Assembly (NCBI GenBank): GCA_018873245.2
Contig: JAEMBT020000005.1
Location: 6,620,001 to 6,684,000 of the forward strand
Origin: Archegozetes longisetosus
Taxonomy: Eukaryota > Arthropoda > Arachnida > Sarcoptiformes > Trhypochthoniidae
Reading direction: 5' to 3'
Length of the DNA stretch: 64,000 bases
The first letter of the stretch is position 1; every line of letters starts with the position of its first letter. Made by a program: the position numbers and the translations under genes. Under the pieces are notes generated by a model. That model was not told the DNA's origin and made no database searches. It saw only the letters and a program-made list of their open reading frames with translations. This document shows positions 61,183 through 64,000 of this stretch, piece after piece.

Positions 61183-64000
61183 TTGGGTACACAGCTGTTA
61201 ATCCTTTCAGCCCTTAATGATTGAGTTACTGTATACTAAGTTCTCTAAAGCTTAAGGTTTTAATTCGGATTCAATTTTAATGATTGTTTAAAGATAGGAT
61301 TTGTTGAACAAATTACTGTAATTATGACGAATTAGTCAAGTTTAAAACGAAATGATAACGTTATGAATAAATGATCGATTATTGAACAAATCAAACCTTC
61401 AGTTAATCATATATGAAAGGTCTCTCTGACTATATCTTATTTAAAATCGTTTTTAAAATATTAATTTGAATAAATTGACAATGAAATAACACCTACAAAT
61501 CAGACAGGAATCCCATTATTTGAATATGAATTTTATTAAACTATTATAATTTGGTGCAATTCCTCTACAGATTTATATGTCAAGTGCATCAAAGTTCGAT
61601 CAAACAAAGATTCATTGTTAGTCCACTTTCAGAGATGCCTCACTACAGTTAAACCTGTCTAACTTAACATACTCTTAAGTCATTTTAATAACTATCAACA
61701 ATGTGCTTTAGTTTTGTTTTTTTGTTTTAGTTTGTTTTTAAAATTGATGCCTGAGTTAGGCAGGTTTTACTGTATCAATCTCTAATACCTTGTTCTACAC
61801 AGTCAGTATTGATTTTAGACTCACGAGTTAACTCTTTAGATTAGACATCAATTATTGAGTAATCTTGATAATTTACCTAAATTTTTCTCATTTAGTATAT
61901 TCTTCAATGTAATTATATACTAACATTATTCTGGAATGATTCCAGATGTATTGCTCACGCATTCTGCCACCAACGATCAGGTGAAAAATGATGTTACAAG
62001 CATAAAAGCAAAATAGCGTAATTACGCTCTATTTTCATCTTATTTTCTATTGTAGTTTTTCGCTTTATTCAGGGATTTCGTAAATAAACATACGAAAGTA
62101 CGAAATCTCTAAGATTCAAAACATAATTGTCCACTTCTACCAATCATTAATTACTAATCATTAATTATTGCTCATGTGTTTCTTAACATAATCTTTGTTA
62201 TTTTGAATTTAGAATAGTCTTAGCTATAAAGGTGTGATCTTGTTCGATAGAACTTTTTTTGAGTGCTGAAAGCTCTAAAAAAAAATTCGAGCACTCATTA
62301 GCCAACTTGACCTCAAAATTCGATTGACAATAAAAGGTTGTCTAAAATTATTCTTGTTCAGATATACATCCAGATAAATTTTGTTATTGATATATTTGAA
62401 TAGATAGCTTTGATTACTAGAGCACTTTTAGTAAATGTAAATTAAATTTCATTGAAACTTCTACTTTTTTATCTGGTTCTTAAAAAAATTTCCAACAGTT
62501 ACTTTCATCGATATTTAGTCTATCATAACCTTAATTAAAATAATGAAACCTAAGTGTTCAAACTATAAAAGTTTCGAAATGTCTGATCAATTATGCTATT
62601 AAACTGAATTTTGTTGAAGGGCTAAACAAATGATTTGCGAAATATCTTAAATGCAATAAAGTTTTTAAAAGAATCCAAGGAGTTGATGATAATTAATAAT
62701 CTTTTGATATGTTCAAAAAAGTGAGTAATAAATACATTTTCAATGAGCACAATAATAGACTATATTTCATTGATTTATTTGGAAAACCAGAATTTTTAAT
62801 AGTAATCTAAACTTGATAAATATTTATGGAATAATAAAAGTTTCAGTATGCTTTCCATCTTTTGTTTAATGTCCATGGATTCAAATTGACCCTCACTTAC
62901 GTTGAGTTAAATTCACGGACTTGTTTTACGAATAATCCATTAGTTCACAAGTTCATTGAATGCCTTAAGACTCTAGTTGAATATTTTCAATGAAACAATT
63001 CCATAGACACAAATAGGATTTTATTAAAATCATATTTCAATAATCTCGTCATTGACTTTGGGATTACTAATACCTTCAAAAGATAGTTTTCCAATTTGTT
63101 ATTGATTCATGGGTTAAACCTGTGCTTCAAATTAGTTTTAAATGACCATTAATCAGTTCTTAGAACTGTTCTATCACTCTTTCAAATGAAGTCTTAAGCA
63201 GCGAATAACAATTCAATTGAAAATTTGGCACTCTTCTCAAGTTTTTACCTAATGTTTAGATAATTCGAAATTCAAGTTTAAGAATCCTTTTAGGTTGGAA
63301 AAAGTTCAATCGACACAAAAGTAATATCTATGTATAAATGCAAGTTCGGCACTGAAACTTTTTAATCATACGAATAAAAAGTAATAAAGGTTCTTTAAAT
63401 CGTATATGATTAATTATTCTATGTATTAAAATCTTTATTGTGGGTCAAAAATGATTACATATATAAGCATTATATATTAATGCTTATTACTTTGACTTTT
63501 ACTTATCAGTATTTCAGACCTTTTAAGCTAAGCATAAAGCTTGCAAAGTACCGAGTTTGCATTTGTATACAGATACATTATATCTTATAATATCTTATAA
63601 TTTGAGCAAAGTTTTAAATTTCAATTATAAATAGAATATATTTCGTAAATATTGAAGTAATAAAATATTTTCAATAAGACTATTGAAGCTTAAAATGTTA
63701 AGAGTTAATTAGTCATCAATTTTATAAATTTCTCAATAAATTTGTTTTTCGTTTAGTCATAGGCTTCAGAGAAATCTCGATATATTTCCAAGGATTAAAA
63801 ACATTTGTTAACTTATTAGCTTTAAAAATAAGTTGTTATTTTTAATAGTTACAATGAAGCAATAATTTGTACATTCAAAATAAACTGTGTATGCTTTGCT
63901 CTGCACTCTTGTGTGAGATAGCTCTCAATGCTATACTAAAATCGAATAGGTTTAACCAGCAATTTTAACGTACTAACTCATATCCGACGATAGCTCAGCT
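61183..64000. other. Gene-free AT-rich right end
   Basis: No coding region recognised up to the window edge. Contains the pogo-like MITE (61,646-61,772), a perfect palindrome AGCGTAATTACGCT near 62,016 and a hairpin GAGTGCT...AGCACTC near 62,260-62,295. The last bases show no open frame that could be tied to a family. Confidence 0.5.
61646..61772. mobile_element. Pogo/Tigger-like MITE with TA target duplication
   Basis: CAGTTAAACCTGTCTAACTT at the left and AGTTAGGCAGGTTTTACTG at the right are inverted repeats, flanked by TA at 61,644-61,645 and 61,773-61,774. The TA-CAGTNAAACCT tip is typical of pogo-type (TcMar) MITEs. Length 127 bp, no coding capacity. Confidence 0.82.

Overview
The window reads as AT-rich nuclear DNA of an arthropod. 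Genes are split by short GT-AG introns (mostly 50-400 bp), lie on both strands and never form operons. A 26/29-kDa-type cysteine protease, an Asx (Additional sex combs) homologue and an l(3)mbt homologue all fit an arthropod. The compact introns and very AT-rich spacers suggest a mite or similar chelicerate, but that is inference. All gene models were spliced by eye: every junction was checked for GT/AG and for keeping the family reading frame.

Left part (1-22,900): a truncated Sesquipedalian/PHETA-like PH-domain gene (-), VPS53 of the GARP/EARP tether (-), a cathepsin O-like protease (-), an acyl-protein thioesterase (+), the RNase P/MRP subunit POP1 (-), octanoyltransferase LIPT2 (+), a 26/29-kDa cysteine protease (+) and Asx (+). 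Most neighbours are divergent or convergent with 175-700 bp between them; the gaps of about 1.2-2.6 kb hold hairpin-forming repeats or nothing recognisable.

Middle (22,900-48,400): a three-layer transposon nest (long inverted repeat, broken by a dead DD34D mariner, itself broken by a hAT-type MITE), then DHX30 (+) facing PCMTD (-), a 4.5-kb spacer with an NRF1-like palindrome, l(3)mbt (+) and a MAK/CILK1 ciliary kinase (+). The kinase's fourth intron carries two inverted copies of one repeat that enclose an antisense exon-like coding piece.

Right part (48,400-64,000): ornithine decarboxylase (+) is the only intact gene. The rest is repeat-rich: a 300-bp dispersed repeat in two inverted copies, a decayed hAT/ZMYM1-like transposase with an apparent internally deleted derivative, a second copy of a segment found behind the ODC gene, a foldback element with a 9-bp target duplication, and a pogo-like MITE. 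No rRNA, tRNA or CRISPR was recognised.

The genes do not form one pathway. Themes are vesicle tethering/endosomes (PHETA-like, VPS53), lysosomal proteolysis (two papain-family enzymes), lipid-anchor or lipoyl chemistry (thioesterase, LIPT2), RNA processing and mitochondrial RNA (POP1, DHX30), and Polycomb-type chromatin regulation (Asx and l(3)mbt). No new defence-like or gene-cluster system was found; the most unusual content is the nested and foldback transposon structure and the antisense exon inside the kinase intron.
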